Source: Clostridia bacterium (GTDB lineage: Bacteria > Bacillota > Clostridia > Christensenellales > Aristaeellaceae). Taken from it: a DNA stretch of 39,991 nucleotides. Under the pieces are notes generated by a model. The model made no database searches. It saw nothing but the letters and a program-made list of their open reading frames with translations, and was not told the origin of the DNA. The position numbers and the translations under genes are program-made. The number at the start of each line of letters is the position of its first letter. Position 1 is the first letter of the stretch. Positions 7,743 through 15,967 of the stretch are shown in pieces. Location of the stretch: NCBI GenBank assembly GCA_017532155.1, contig JAFXJP010000040.1, positions 1-39,991 of the forward strand, given 5' to 3'.

Positions 7743-8389
7743 ACTGCCTCCCTGATGTGGCGCAGCGCATCGTGAAGATCGGCTGCGACATAATCCACCA
7801 GCCCTTTGTGCATTTCGCCGCAGGGGATGATATCGGGCACCATCACGGTGTGCATGCCCGCATTGCGCCCGGCGCGCAGGCCGTGGATGGAATCCTCCAC
7901 CACGCAGCAGCTTTGCGGTGATACGCCAAGCAGCTCGGCGCCCTTTAAAAAGCAATCCGGCGCAGGCTTGCTCTCAAGCCCCAGATCGCCCGAAACGATG
8001 GTGGAAAACGCACCCGCCAGCGGAGAATGCTGAAGATAAAAATCAATTACGCTGCGGTTGGAAGAGGAGACGATGGCATAGGGCACGCCCATCGCCTGCA
8101 GGGCGGTGATGATTTCCAGGCAGCCCTTTTTCAGCGGCGTACCGTTTTTTTCGATATGCGCGCGCATGCCCTGAGCAAAGCGGCGCCAGTATTCCTCGCC
8201 GTCAAGCGATGGAAAAAACTGATGCAGATATTCCGTGCCCGCTTTTTCGGTCACGCCCAGCAGATCGTGCGCCATTTGCATCGTCACGGCACAGCCCATC
8301 TCCGCACCTGCGTCGATCTCCAGCTGCAGGCCCAGGCCTTCGGTGTCAAACAGTGTGCCGTCCATATCAAAAAGCACCGCTCTGATCAT
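7727..8389 (-). CDS. HAD-superfamily hydrolase, beta-phosphoglucomutase/phosphatase-like
   Basis: A 220-aa cytosolic HAD subfamily IA protein. Motif I is LFDMDGTLFDTE (D8, D10), motif II SSSNRS, motif III the lysine of LESKPAPD, and motif IV VVEDSIHGLRAGRNAGM. The helical cap after motif I and the ESKPAPDCFL segment are typical of beta-phosphoglucomutase-like and sugar-phosphate phosphatases. The exact substrate is not predictable. The gene overlaps rlmH by 16 bp and begins 38 bp after the amidase gene, so it probably belongs to the same transcript. Confidence 0.9.
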   Translation of the reverse strand: MIRAVLFDMDGTLFDTEGLGLQLEIDAGAEMGCAVTMQMAHDLLGVTEKAGTEYLHQFFPSLDGEEYWRRFAQGMRAHIEKNGTPLKKGCLEIITALQAMGVPYAIVSSSNRSVIDFYLQHSPLAGAFSTIVSGDLGLESKPAPDCFLKGAELLGVSPQSCCVVEDSIHGLRAGRNAGMHTVMVPDIIPCGEMHKGLVDYVAADLHDALRHIREAVCSQL

Positions 8390-8427
8390 GCATTTTCGCC
8401 CCTTTCGTACCTTTCAGTATACAGGAT

Positions 8428-9135
8428 TTACGCGCCGTTTGCAAGGTGCAGGTATTCAATCAGACCGTTTACGATGCTCTGCGCGCACAATTGCTGATAG
8501 TCCGCCGACAGCAGCTTTTGCTCCTCCTCGGCGTTTGACAAAAAGCCGCATTCGATCAAAACGGCGGGCAGGCTTTGCTCGCGCAAAACATAGTAATCGC
8601 CTGTGTGCGCGCTGCGCGGACGCATGGGGGCAAGGTTTGCGTTCATGCTTTGCTGGATGGCGCCGGCAAGCAGGCGGCTTTGCGCGTCGTCGGCGGTATA
8701 AAACACCTGCGGGCCGGATTGCGCGCGGTCGGGGTATTCGTTCATGTGCAGCGACAGAAAAACATCCGCGCCCTGCGCTGCGTCCACGCGCGCTTTGAGA
8801 TCGCGGCGCTTGCGCTCTGCGCCGGGATCAGAAAGGGCAATATCCTTTTCGCGCGTGAGAATCACATCTGCGCCCTGGGCTTTCAGCGCGGTTTCAAGCG
8901 CCTTGCCCAATTGCAAATTGATGGCCTTTTCCAGTTCGCCGCTGTCGCGGCCCACTGCGCCGCCGTCATATCCGCCGTGTCCGGGGTCAACGCACACGGT
9001 CACGCCCGCCAGCGGGCCAGGCAATTTTCGTTCATTTTCTGTAACAATTACATCTTTTCCCTGATGCGTAACCACCATGAAAACAGCCACTGCGCACAGC
9101 AATAATCCACCGAGCCAAAGAACCTTTTTTCCCAT
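8428..9135 (-). CDS. cwlD: N-acetylmuramoyl-L-alanine amidase (CwlD-like)
   Basis: Membrane-anchored or secreted zinc amidase, 235 aa from the preferred ATG at 9135. It cleaves the bond between N-acetylmuramic acid and the stem peptide. An N-terminal hydrophobic segment (residues 5-22) is followed by an Amidase_3 domain: DPGHGGYDGGA with zinc ligand H53, LEKAINL with E69, SLHMNE with H130, and catalytic E195 in LIECGFLSNAEE. The short length without cell-wall-binding repeats fits CwlD, which prepares muramic-delta-lactam in spore cortex. The symbol is tentative because other short Amidase_3 proteins look alike. Its upstream region is the DnaA-box cluster. Confidence 0.85.
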   Translation of the reverse strand: MGKKVLWLGGLLLCAVAVFMVVTHQGKDVIVTENERKLPGPLAGVTVCVDPGHGGYDGGAVGRDSGELEKAINLQLGKALETALKAQGADVILTREKDIALSDPGAERKRRDLKARVDAAQGADVFLSLHMNEYPDRAQSGPQVFYTADDAQSRLLAGAIQQSMNANLAPMRPRSAHTGDYYVLREQSLPAVLIECGFLSNAEEEQKLLSADYQQLCAQSIVNGLIEYLHLANGA

Positions 9136-9277
9136 AGTTATCCCCACTCCTTTCGCGCACTTTATGCAAAGAAATGAGGGATTATGCATATGATATACAA
9201 GCGCCGCCGCTGCATTCCTGCATAACGGGCCGATTTTTCGCGCAAAACCGACACTTTATGCAGCATATGCTTGCAAC

Positions 9278-9464
9278 TGTGGAAAATGTTATTCATTTTT
9301 ATGATTATTTGAAGTTTTCCACATTATCCACATAGTTATCCACCGTTTTTGCGTGAAAAACCCTTGAAAAACCGTGGTTTTTTGCCGTGCCGGTGGATAA
9401 CTTTTGCAATCTGGATAAGTTATCCACCGTCCTACGCGAAAGTTTTCCACCGGAATTATCCACA
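9278..9464. other. Cluster of DnaA-box-like sequences, candidate origin or DnaA-binding locus
   Basis: Two perfect TTATCCACA boxes (9324-9332 and 9456-9464) and at least six one-mismatch boxes occur within 187 bp. The latter are TTTTCCACA at 9278-9286 (minus) and 9315-9323, TTATCCACC at 9336-9344, 9392-9400 (minus) and 9420-9428, and TTATCCAGA at 9410-9418 (minus). A weaker TTTTCCACC is at 9443-9451. AT-rich stretches lie at 9283-9314 and about 9482-9535 and could unwind. RecF and RlmH, often origin-proximal in Firmicutes, are 2-3 kb away. dnaA and dnaN are not in the window, so origin function is an inference. Confidence 0.6.
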
Positions 9465-9589
9465 GGAACACGCTTTCGGGCAATAGTTAAAAAAGTTTTA
9501 AGTGTGTAACGGGATTGCGTAGATATTACAAATTTATGCGGACAATTTGCGGCGGAGAGGGGGACGCTCGAGGGGGAGCGCTGCGCCTC

Positions 9590-9745
9590 ATTGGAACTAC
9601 ACCCGCCTTTATCTGCCCAAGGGCAGCGGCGAATTTCGTTCTCTCTCAAGGGGAAGCCTTTGGGGTAGCGGCCAATAAAAAAGCCTTCCCCCTGAGGGGA
9701 AGGCGTCATCCGAAGGCTGTCGAAGGAGGTGTAGCTGCCCGCAGG
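9590..9745. repeat. Intergenic palindromic repeat region
   Basis: This non-coding stretch shares modules with the repeat near 39393-39475: CTCAAGGGG (9645-9653), CCTTCCCC, TCATCCG (9706-9712) and GAGGTGTAG (9726-9734). It contains nested inverted repeats, one of which is the terminator at 9677-9704. I see no gene between 9190 and 9755; minus-strand reading through the region yields only repeat-derived peptide. Confidence 0.6.
9677..9704 (-). terminator. Terminator of the FAD oxidoreductase gene at 9756-11510
   Basis: On the minus strand, GCCTTCCCC, a 4-nt loop and GGGGAAGGC are followed by TTTTTTATT, 52 bp after the stop codon. The stem is 9 bp and perfect. Confidence 0.88.
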
Positions 9746-9752
9746 CGGCGTT
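9741..9752. repeat. 12-bp repeat GCAGGCGGCGTT, copy 1
   Basis: The identical 12-mer recurs at 19277-19288 and 24739-24750, always in the same orientation and always within 20 bp of a gene's stop codon. Confidence 0.5.
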
Positions 9753-9755
9753 GTT

Positions 9756-11510
9756 TTATTCGTACAGCCGTATTTCAAACAGCCGGATTTCCTCCGCGCC
9801 GTGCGTTTCCATACGGTCGATGATCACGCGGTCGCACAGGATGCCGGGCAGGCTGTGCTTTGTAAAGCGCTGGTAAAGGCCGGCAAGCTGCATTTCGTGC
9901 ACGCAGGTATTGCCCAGCATCAGTTTGATGCGGCAGGCGCGCAGGATTTCGGGCGGGGTTTGCTTACTCTGGCGGGAGATTACCTTATCATTGATGCTGA
10001 TGGTGATTTCGCGCGAGAGGTTGCTGTCGCTTTTGATGTGCATTTCGCGCAGCTGCACCGGTGCGGCGAGGGCAAGTGAGATTTCGCTCTGATCGCAGAC
10101 GCGGGCAGCAAAGCAGTGCGCTGCATCGCCCACAGTGCGCGAAACGCCGCTATTCAGGTTTTCCGCACCGCAGTGATCGGGCACAGAGGTGATTTTTGCC
10201 GTGCGGGCCAGGTCATGCGGATCTTCATTGACAATGCCGGGGATATAGCAGTCATCGCGCAGCAGCGTTTGCTGCAGCTCCTTCATGTGATCATTCACGC
10301 CGCGCGGCGTAGTGCCCTCGCGCAGCGCGATATATGCCGCCGTACCCACGGCCTGACCGCCCACAGCGCAGGTGGCCATCACGCGCGAGGAGGCAAAGGC
10401 CATGTGCGTGGCGCTGATGATGCGCCCGCAGGTGAAGAGGTTATCCACATTGCGCGAATATAAGCAGCGGTAGGGAATGGCGTATACGTCCGGCAGGTGC
10501 AGATACACCGTCGGGTCTTCGCTGTCGCTGAGGAAGCCCTCGATGACATGCACGTCCATCGGCCAGCCGCCGTAGGCGACGGCATCCTGAAAGCGCGCGC
10601 CCTGCTGGCAATCCTGCTCGCGCAGCACATAATCGCCCAGCACCCGGCGGCTTTCGCGTTTTCCGGGCAGCATGCCCACCCATTCCAGTTCGTAATTGTC
10701 CGCGCCGTGATCGCCGCCGTTTTTGATGTGATCCCACATGCCGTACACGGCCTTGAGCAGCTCTTCGCGCAGTACTTCGGCATCGTCAATGGTGTCAAAT
10801 GTCCCGCCGCCCAGCTCAATCCACCAGTAACCGGAGGCAATATCCTTGTGCACGCGGTTGCGCAGGGCGTGCTCGGTGTAGGTGTTGGCAAAGTCCGGCT
10901 TGATGAAGGGCACGGGTTCCCCCATATCGCGGGCCTTGAACATCAGCGAATTGCCCATCGTGCAGTGATCGGCCATTTCCGGCGCATGCGGCTCGTCGTA
11001 AGTATCGCGGCTCTCGCGGCCAATCACATACTCCGCGCCCGCCAGGTGCGAAAGCGTGCCGTCGCCCGTCGCATCCACAAACAGCGGCGCAGTAAAGGTG
11101 AAGCGCTTTTCGGTGGTCTGCTGATAGGCCGTCACGCTGCTGATGCGGCCGTTTTCCACCGCTGCGCCGTCCATGCAGGTATTCATAAAGAGCGTGAGAT
11201 GCTCGCACTGCATGGCCTTGTCAAAAAGTACCGCATCAAATACGGGATAGCTGTTCAAGGGATTGCGGCGCTTGTTTTCGAGCAATATTTCTTCAATGAT
11301 GCCCGTTTCACGGGCATTTTTGCGCTTCATGTGATGATCCGCGCCGCAAATGTGCATGCGAATCTCGCTGGAAGCGTTGCCGCCCAGCACGCTGCGCGCG
11401 TGAATGAGCGCGGTGTTTACGCCCTTGCGGGCGGCAGCCATGGCAGCAATCAGGCCGCTCATGCCGCCGCCGACTACCACCAGATCAAAATGCAGGGAAA
11501 TATACTGCAT
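9756..11510 (-). CDS. FAD-dependent oxidoreductase (FAD_oxidored-type), 584 aa
   Basis: Flavoprotein with an N-terminal Rossmann fold: VVVGGGMSGLIAAMAAARKG (11-30) binds the ADP part of FAD. It is followed by the family-typical GGNASSEIR (43-51) and FVDATGDGTLSHLAG, and a late FTCGRIISATHMAFASSRVMATCAVGGQAVGTAAYIA block closing the FAD site. About 130 C-terminal residues form an extra beta-rich domain. Such proteins cluster with sugar-degradation genes, but substrates are largely unknown. No signal peptide, so cytosolic. The start is set by GGAGGT seven bases upstream. It is monocistronic with its own promoter and terminator. Confidence 0.88.
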   Translation of the reverse strand: MQYISLHFDLVVVGGGMSGLIAAMAAARKGVNTALIHARSVLGGNASSEIRMHICGADHHMKRKNARETGIIEEILLENKRRNPLNSYPVFDAVLFDKAMQCEHLTLFMNTCMDGAAVENGRISSVTAYQQTTEKRFTFTAPLFVDATGDGTLSHLAGAEYVIGRESRDTYDEPHAPEMADHCTMGNSLMFKARDMGEPVPFIKPDFANTYTEHALRNRVHKDIASGYWWIELGGGTFDTIDDAEVLREELLKAVYGMWDHIKNGGDHGADNYELEWVGMLPGKRESRRVLGDYVLREQDCQQGARFQDAVAYGGWPMDVHVIEGFLSDSEDPTVYLHLPDVYAIPYRCLYSRNVDNLFTCGRIISATHMAFASSRVMATCAVGGQAVGTAAYIALREGTTPRGVNDHMKELQQTLLRDDCYIPGIVNEDPHDLARTAKITSVPDHCGAENLNSGVSRTVGDAAHCFAARVCDQSEISLALAAPVQLREMHIKSDSNLSREITISINDKVISRQSKQTPPEILRACRIKLMLGNTCVHEMQLAGLYQRFTKHSLPGILCDRVIIDRMETHGAEEIRLFEIRLYE

Positions 11511-11540
11511 GAATGTTACCTCCAGCTTCAGTGTAACTCC

Positions 11541-11569
11541 ATTGTAGCATCAATTGCAGCGAATGAGAA
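11541..11569 (-). promoter_or_regulatory. Promoter of the FAD oxidoreductase gene
   Basis: On the minus strand, TTCTCA (11564-11569), a 17-bp spacer and TACAAT (11541-11546) with a TGC extension of the -10. It ends about 30 bp upstream of the start codon. Confidence 0.6.
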
Positions 11570-11626
11570 GCGTATATTTTGAGGGTACGGCGCATAACAT
11601 GAACATCCGAATACAAGGAGGTTCTT

Positions 11627-12646
11627 ATGTCCAGCGTATCATATTTTCCCGGCAGCAATACCTGCCGCGGGTTTCATGGGTATTTTCAGGAGCTGCTGCC
11701 CGATGACATGAAAAAACGCGTATATATCATCAAGGGCGGCCCGGGCGTGGGCAAATCAACGCTCATGCGGCGCATTGGCGCAGCCTGGGAAAAGCAGGGC
11801 CGGCAGGTGCAGTATTTCTGGTGCTCGGGTGATCCGGACAGCCTGGATGCGGTGATTGCCGACGGCTGCATGCTGATGGACGGCACGGCGCCGCATGTGA
11901 CAGATCCTACGCTGCCCGGCGCGGCGGACGGCATTATCAATCTGGGAGAGTGCCTGGACGAAGTGATCATGGCGGCGCACCGCGAGGATGTGCTGCAGAT
12001 CAACCGCGACATCCGGCGCTGTTATTCGCGCGCATATCATTATCTGACCGGCGCGGATGCGGCGCTGCGGGATATGCAGGAGGTGTACGCGCAGGCAGTG
12101 GATGAAGGTGCGCTGATCAATTTACGGCTGGAATTGATGGCTTTTATGCAGGGCATGTCCGGCCGCTGCCAGCATGCGTATGCGCAGGCGATCACCTGCA
12201 AGGGCGTGGTGGGGCATCTGAACAGCGTAAAGCGCGAAAAAATGCTGTGCCTGGATCTGCCCTTTGGCTTTGATGCGGATTGTTTGCTGCGGCCGCTGGC
12301 AATGCATTTGTCCGCGCGCGGCGTCGGGCATCTGGCGCTGATGCAGCCGCTGGACGGCAAAAAGCACGCGCATCTCATGACCGATCGCTGCGCGGTGTGC
12401 AGCTTTGTGGAAAAAGGCTGTGAAACGCGCACGCTGCCCTTTGATGAAAAAATACTGCGGCGCGAGCATGAGCAGCTGGCTTTCAATCGCGCGGCGTATG
12501 ATCTGCTGCTCAATCAGGCGTTATCCGCGCTGCATGACGCCAAGGAAAAGCACGACGTGCTGGAGCGCATCTATGCCGACGCGATGGATTACCGCAAGCT
12601 GGACGACATGCAGGGAAATATGGTGCAAAGGATGACAAAAGCATGA
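11627..12646 (+). CDS. P-loop ATPase of unknown function (PRK06851-like)
   Basis: A 339-aa cytosolic protein with Walker A KGGPGVGKSTLM (36-47) and an early FPGSNTCRGFHGYF segment. It also has CSGDPDSLDAVI and DGTAPHVTDPTLPGAADGIINLGE, which I recognise from a conserved Bacillus/Clostridium ATPase family annotated only as hypothetical. A second half (about 190-290) contains a degenerate repeat of the nucleotide-binding fold (LDLPFGFDADCLLRPLAMHL). The role is unknown. AAGGAGG lies at proper spacing before the ATG. It stands alone between a divergent FAD oxidoreductase and a convergent sulfatase. Confidence 0.8.
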   Translation: MSSVSYFPGSNTCRGFHGYFQELLPDDMKKRVYIIKGGPGVGKSTLMRRIGAAWEKQGRQVQYFWCSGDPDSLDAVIADGCMLMDGTAPHVTDPTLPGAADGIINLGECLDEVIMAAHREDVLQINRDIRRCYSRAYHYLTGADAALRDMQEVYAQAVDEGALINLRLELMAFMQGMSGRCQHAYAQAITCKGVVGHLNSVKREKMLCLDLPFGFDADCLLRPLAMHLSARGVGHLALMQPLDGKKHAHLMTDRCAVCSFVEKGCETRTLPFDEKILRREHEQLAFNRAAYDLLLNQALSALHDAKEKHDVLERIYADAMDYRKLDDMQGNMVQRMTKA

Positions 12647-12647
12647 G

Positions 12648-12673
12648 AAAAGCGCCCGGAAGGGCGCTTTTTT
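12648..12673. terminator. Bidirectional terminator between ATPase and sulfatase
   Basis: A 9-bp perfect stem AAAGCGCCC/GGGCGCTTT (12649-12657 and 12662-12670) with a GGAA tetraloop. A six-T run follows on the plus strand and an A run on the other side serves the convergent sulfatase gene, whose stop is at 12675. Confidence 0.93.
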
Positions 12674-12674
12674 C

Positions 12675-14240
12675 TTATTGATGGTCGTCGTCTTTATCGT
12701 AGGTTCTGAGGTAATCCACCAGCTCCTGCAAGCTCTTTGCATGCTGAACGCCGTCCGTCATGCTCACCTTGAGGCGCTGCGGGCGCACCATGGGCAAGCC
12801 GTTGACAAAGTCCAGCTGCCGGGGTTCGTATTCCTCATTCTCGCGCTGACGCGTGTAGCCGCGGTAGCGCCAGTTGGGCGCCGGCGCGTCCTTGCGCCAC
12901 GGGCGGCACTCCCAGTAATAGCCGCGGAAGGGATCGCGGTCACGGCACATGCGGTCGCAAAGCGCATCGTGCAGGCGGTCGCGCTCGGCGGCATACGCGG
13001 GATCGTCAATCAGATTCACGCACTCGTAGGGATCCTTCTCCAGATCGTAGAATTCATCCTCGCTCATCAGGTTAATCGACAGCTTGTAGCGCCCGTCCGT
13101 TACCGCGCGCATGGGCTGGAAGCCGCCGTAATGATCGTGATCAAGCTCGAAGCGGTTGAACTCCATGAAGGCGTATTGCGCGGCGGGCGCGTCAAGATCA
13201 AGCGCTGTTTGCAATATGCTCTCGCCCTGTAATTGCCTCGGGATGGGTACGCCGAAGTATTCCAGGATCGTGGGCGTGACGGCAATGTGCGAGATAGGGC
13301 CCTTGTCGTATACGCCGACCTGGCCTGCGGGATGGCGGATGATAAAGGGAATGCGCGTCACGTCGTCATAGGCCGCCGGGCCCTTGGCAAACAGGCAGTG
13401 GCTCTGCAAAAGATCGCCGTGATCGGAGGTGTACATGATCATCGCGTCGCGGGGCGCGGCGTCAACCACCTGGCCGATCAATTCATCCACATACGAATTG
13501 CAGCCGAAGAAGTGCGCCTGTTTGATTTTGAGATTCTCGCGGTCGGGCTGCAAACGCTCAGCCGCCCAGACCTTCTGATAGGAAGGCTTGCCCTCCAGCG
13601 TGTCATATACCGCCGGATTCTTGGGAAACTCAAAATCCTTGTACATGTCGTCATACGGCGGCGGACACAGGAAGGGAAAATGCGGCTCGTCAAAGGAGAC
13701 GACCAAGAGATAATCCTCATCCTTGTATCTTTCCATAAAGTCCTTGGCGCGCTTTAATACCTGTGCGCCGTAGGTGAAATCCTCCGGCACCTGGGTAAAA
13801 TCCATCATCTGCGGCAGACGGCTCATGATGCGCTCGTCCTCGGTCTTTTCCTCCAGATAGCGGCGCATGTCGTACCAGTAATCCTCATCCCAGCCATCCG
13901 GGCAGATGCCGTTGCCAAAGTAATCGCAGCCGTCCAGATGCCATTTGCCGATGTACGCGCAGCGGAAACCGTTGTCGTGCAGCCGCTGACCGACGGTCTT
14001 GACATTGTCGCCCAGCGCCATGGAATTGCCCCACGAGCCGTTGCAGGCGGGGAAAAGGCCGGTAAACAGCGCCGACCTGGCCGGGCCGCAGACGGGCTGG
14101 GCGGTGTATGCGCGCTCATAGCGCACGCCGCTTGCCGCCAGCGCATCGATGCAGGGCGTTTTGAGGCCCGTATCCTTGTAGCAGGATACCATGTCGTAGC
14201 GCTGGGTGTCGGTCATGATGAAAACAAGCTGCTTTTTCAT
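12675..14240 (-). CDS. Sulfatase, cysteine-type, cytosolic (521 aa)
   Basis: Type I sulfatase of the alkaline-phosphatase superfamily. Metal-binding TDTQR (D11) is followed by the activation motif CGPARSALFTG, where C51 fits C-x-P-x-R and would be converted to formylglycine. Then come GKWHLDG (98-104) and the TSDHGD metal site (D273, H274). No signal peptide is visible, so it should act in the cytosol on imported sulfated sugars. The cysteine requires an anaerobic radical-SAM maturase or FGE, neither in this window. AAGGAG lies four bases before the ATG. A terminator and a repeat element separate it from the sulfatase gene upstream in the direction of transcription. Confidence 0.93.
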   Translation of the reverse strand: MKKQLVFIMTDTQRYDMVSCYKDTGLKTPCIDALAASGVRYERAYTAQPVCGPARSALFTGLFPACNGSWGNSMALGDNVKTVGQRLHDNGFRCAYIGKWHLDGCDYFGNGICPDGWDEDYWYDMRRYLEEKTEDERIMSRLPQMMDFTQVPEDFTYGAQVLKRAKDFMERYKDEDYLLVVSFDEPHFPFLCPPPYDDMYKDFEFPKNPAVYDTLEGKPSYQKVWAAERLQPDRENLKIKQAHFFGCNSYVDELIGQVVDAAPRDAMIMYTSDHGDLLQSHCLFAKGPAAYDDVTRIPFIIRHPAGQVGVYDKGPISHIAVTPTILEYFGVPIPRQLQGESILQTALDLDAPAAQYAFMEFNRFELDHDHYGGFQPMRAVTDGRYKLSINLMSEDEFYDLEKDPYECVNLIDDPAYAAERDRLHDALCDRMCRDRDPFRGYYWECRPWRKDAPAPNWRYRGYTRQRENEEYEPRQLDFVNGLPMVRPQRLKVSMTDGVQHAKSLQELVDYLRTYDKDDDHQ

Positions 14241-14251
14241 AGCATCTCCTT

Positions 14252-14283
14252 AAAAAACGGCCTGCGGAAACACAGGCCGTTTT
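14252..14283 (-). terminator. Terminator downstream of the 14491-15942 sulfatase
   Basis: An 11-bp perfect stem AAAACGGCCTG/CAGGCCGTTTT (14254-14264 and 14273-14283) is followed on the minus strand by further T. It sits directly before the ribosome binding site of the next sulfatase, so that gene is either read through or has its own promoter in the repeat region. Confidence 0.8.
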
Positions 14284-14315
14284 GTGATAAAAGAAACAGT
14301 AACTCGGCTGGGAGT

Positions 14316-14476
14316 AACGAGGGGCGCTAGCGCCCTCGTTTGCAATCCGCAGCGGCGGCATGTACGCCGAGAGGAGCAGTTGGAATACTGCTTCCGATAT
14401 CATTTTCCGGCCGTGCGGCTAGCCGCACAGGAAAATGATGTGTCCGAGTAAAACAGCTTTAGCTGTTTTACCTCGG
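14316..14476 (-). repeat. Multi-hairpin intergenic element, family II, copy 1
   Basis: Four consecutive hairpins, read on the minus strand from the stop of the 14491 sulfatase. H1: CCGAG plus GTAAAACAGCT arms (14444-14476). H2: ATCATTTTCC/GGAAAATGAT arms (14399-14439). H3: ACTGCTTCC/GGAGCAGT arms (14373-14395). H4: AACGAGG-GCGC arms (14316-14340). Copy 2 at 34275-34438 keeps the same order and the linkers but has different stem-loop sequences. No gene is visible in 14241-14490. Confidence 0.75.
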
Positions 14477-14490
14477 AAGCGCGTTAGCGC

Positions 14491-15942
14491 TTAATAGTCG
14501 GTATTCTTGCCGCCGAGGGTAATTTCATATCCCTTGGGCATGCGCGCGCGCTCGTCTTCGGCGTAGCGGGCGTGATCGTCAAAGGGCGGATAGAAGGAGT
14601 ACTTCTCCTGACGGGCGGGAGACTGCATGATGCGCTCGTCCTTGACGGGGCAGCAGTCGGAGGCCATATGCGCGTCAAGCTTTGCCTTCAGCTCCATCAC
14701 GCGGGGATTGGATTCATCATACTTATCCACAGCATCCGGGAAGGAATCGAAGTAGAAGTAGCGGTTGCCGATGGCGGAGTACACCAATTTGTCCTTGCCG
14801 GTGGCGACCATGTAGGTGCCGATGGTGCCGTTGGCGTACTGGCTGTATACTTCCTCGTGGGTGTCCTCAAAGAGGTTCACGCCGTCGTATTCATCCTTAT
14901 CATAGCCAATGCCGCAGGCGGACAGGAGCGTGGGCGCCAGGTCAACCAGCGAGGCGGGATCATGGCGGATTTCATGCTCGTGGCCGGGCATCTTCAGCAG
15001 GAAGGGAATATTGGAGGCGGCGTCCAGCATCGTGCGCTTGCCCATGGAGCCGTAGTCGCCCATCATATCGCCGTGGTCAGAGGTGAACACGATGATGGTG
15101 TCGTCGTACATGCCCTTCTTCTTGAGGGTGTCGAGAATGCGGCTGATCTGGTAGTCCACAAAGGATACGCAGGCGTAGTAGTGCTCAACCAGCAGCTCCA
15201 GGCGGCGGGGAGAAATGCCCAGCGCGTCGCAGGTGTACTTGTTGCGCAGCATGTCGGCGTAGCTTTCCTTATCCTCCGGCACGAAGGGCGTGTGGTGGAA
15301 GGGGCCGCGGTAGATCTTGTTCCAGGGGGCCGGCGGGTAGAACGGGGGATGCGGATGGATGAAGGAGGCCATCAGGAAGACGGGCTCTTTTTCGGGATCC
15401 ACGCCCTCCAGGAATTCCACCGCGCGGTCGCCTACCCACTGCGTGGGATGCGCTTCCTGCGGCAGCTGGGAAACCTGGGGAATATAATACAGCTCGCTGC
15501 GCTGGCCGTTGTAATCAAATACGTGCTTATAGGGGCCGGACTTGATGAACTTGGTATAGTCGTCATCAGGATGGGCCATTTCCTCCTGCGTATCGCGGGC
15601 ACGGAAGCCCAGCGAACCGTACAGATCGGGATTATAATGCATTTTGCCTACGCAGTGGGTGTTGTAGCCGGCCTTGGTGAACTCAGCATAGAAGCCTTCG
15701 CCCTGGTAGACTTTGGTGCGGTCATTGGTGTTATTGCCGGTGCGCGCGCAGTACTGGCCGGCGAACATGCTCATACGCGCAGGCACGCACACGGGCGAGG
15801 GCGTATAGCAGCGGTCAAAAACGACGGCCTCGTTGGCGATAGAGTCCAGCGCAGGGGTGACGATCTTGTCGTTGCCCAGCGCGTGGATGGTATCGCGGCG
15901 CTGCTGGTCGGTGAAGATAAGGAGCACGTGTTTCTTTTTCAT
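14491..15942 (-). CDS. Sulfatase, cysteine-type, cytosolic (483 aa)
   Basis: Type I sulfatase distinct from its neighbour. It shows FTDQQRRDT (metal D12), activation motif CVPARMSMFAG with C52 in C-x-P-x-R, GKMHY (99-103), and VFTSDHGDMMGDYG (D289, H290). No signal peptide, so cytosolic. The ending CCPVKDERIMQSPARQEKYS differs from the first sulfatase, suggesting another substrate. It lies 25 bp after the HAD gene and is probably in one transcript with the TIM-barrel isomerase and HAD genes. The ribosome binding site (GAGAGGGA) is weaker than in neighbouring genes. Confidence 0.93.
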   Translation of the reverse strand: MKKKHVLLIFTDQQRRDTIHALGNDKIVTPALDSIANEAVVFDRCYTPSPVCVPARMSMFAGQYCARTGNNTNDRTKVYQGEGFYAEFTKAGYNTHCVGKMHYNPDLYGSLGFRARDTQEEMAHPDDDYTKFIKSGPYKHVFDYNGQRSELYYIPQVSQLPQEAHPTQWVGDRAVEFLEGVDPEKEPVFLMASFIHPHPPFYPPAPWNKIYRGPFHHTPFVPEDKESYADMLRNKYTCDALGISPRRLELLVEHYYACVSFVDYQISRILDTLKKKGMYDDTIIVFTSDHGDMMGDYGSMGKRTMLDAASNIPFLLKMPGHEHEIRHDPASLVDLAPTLLSACGIGYDKDEYDGVNLFEDTHEEVYSQYANGTIGTYMVATGKDKLVYSAIGNRYFYFDSFPDAVDKYDESNPRVMELKAKLDAHMASDCCPVKDERIMQSPARQEKYSFYPPFDDHARYAEDERARMPKGYEITLGGKNTDY

Positions 15943-15967
15943 GGTCGGTCCCTCTCTTTATGTATAG

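Noticed and set aside
9305-9778. A 157-codon minus-strand frame across the DnaA-box cluster and repeats
   Set aside because: Its sequence is simply translated repeats and TTATCCAC boxes, with no ribosome binding site.
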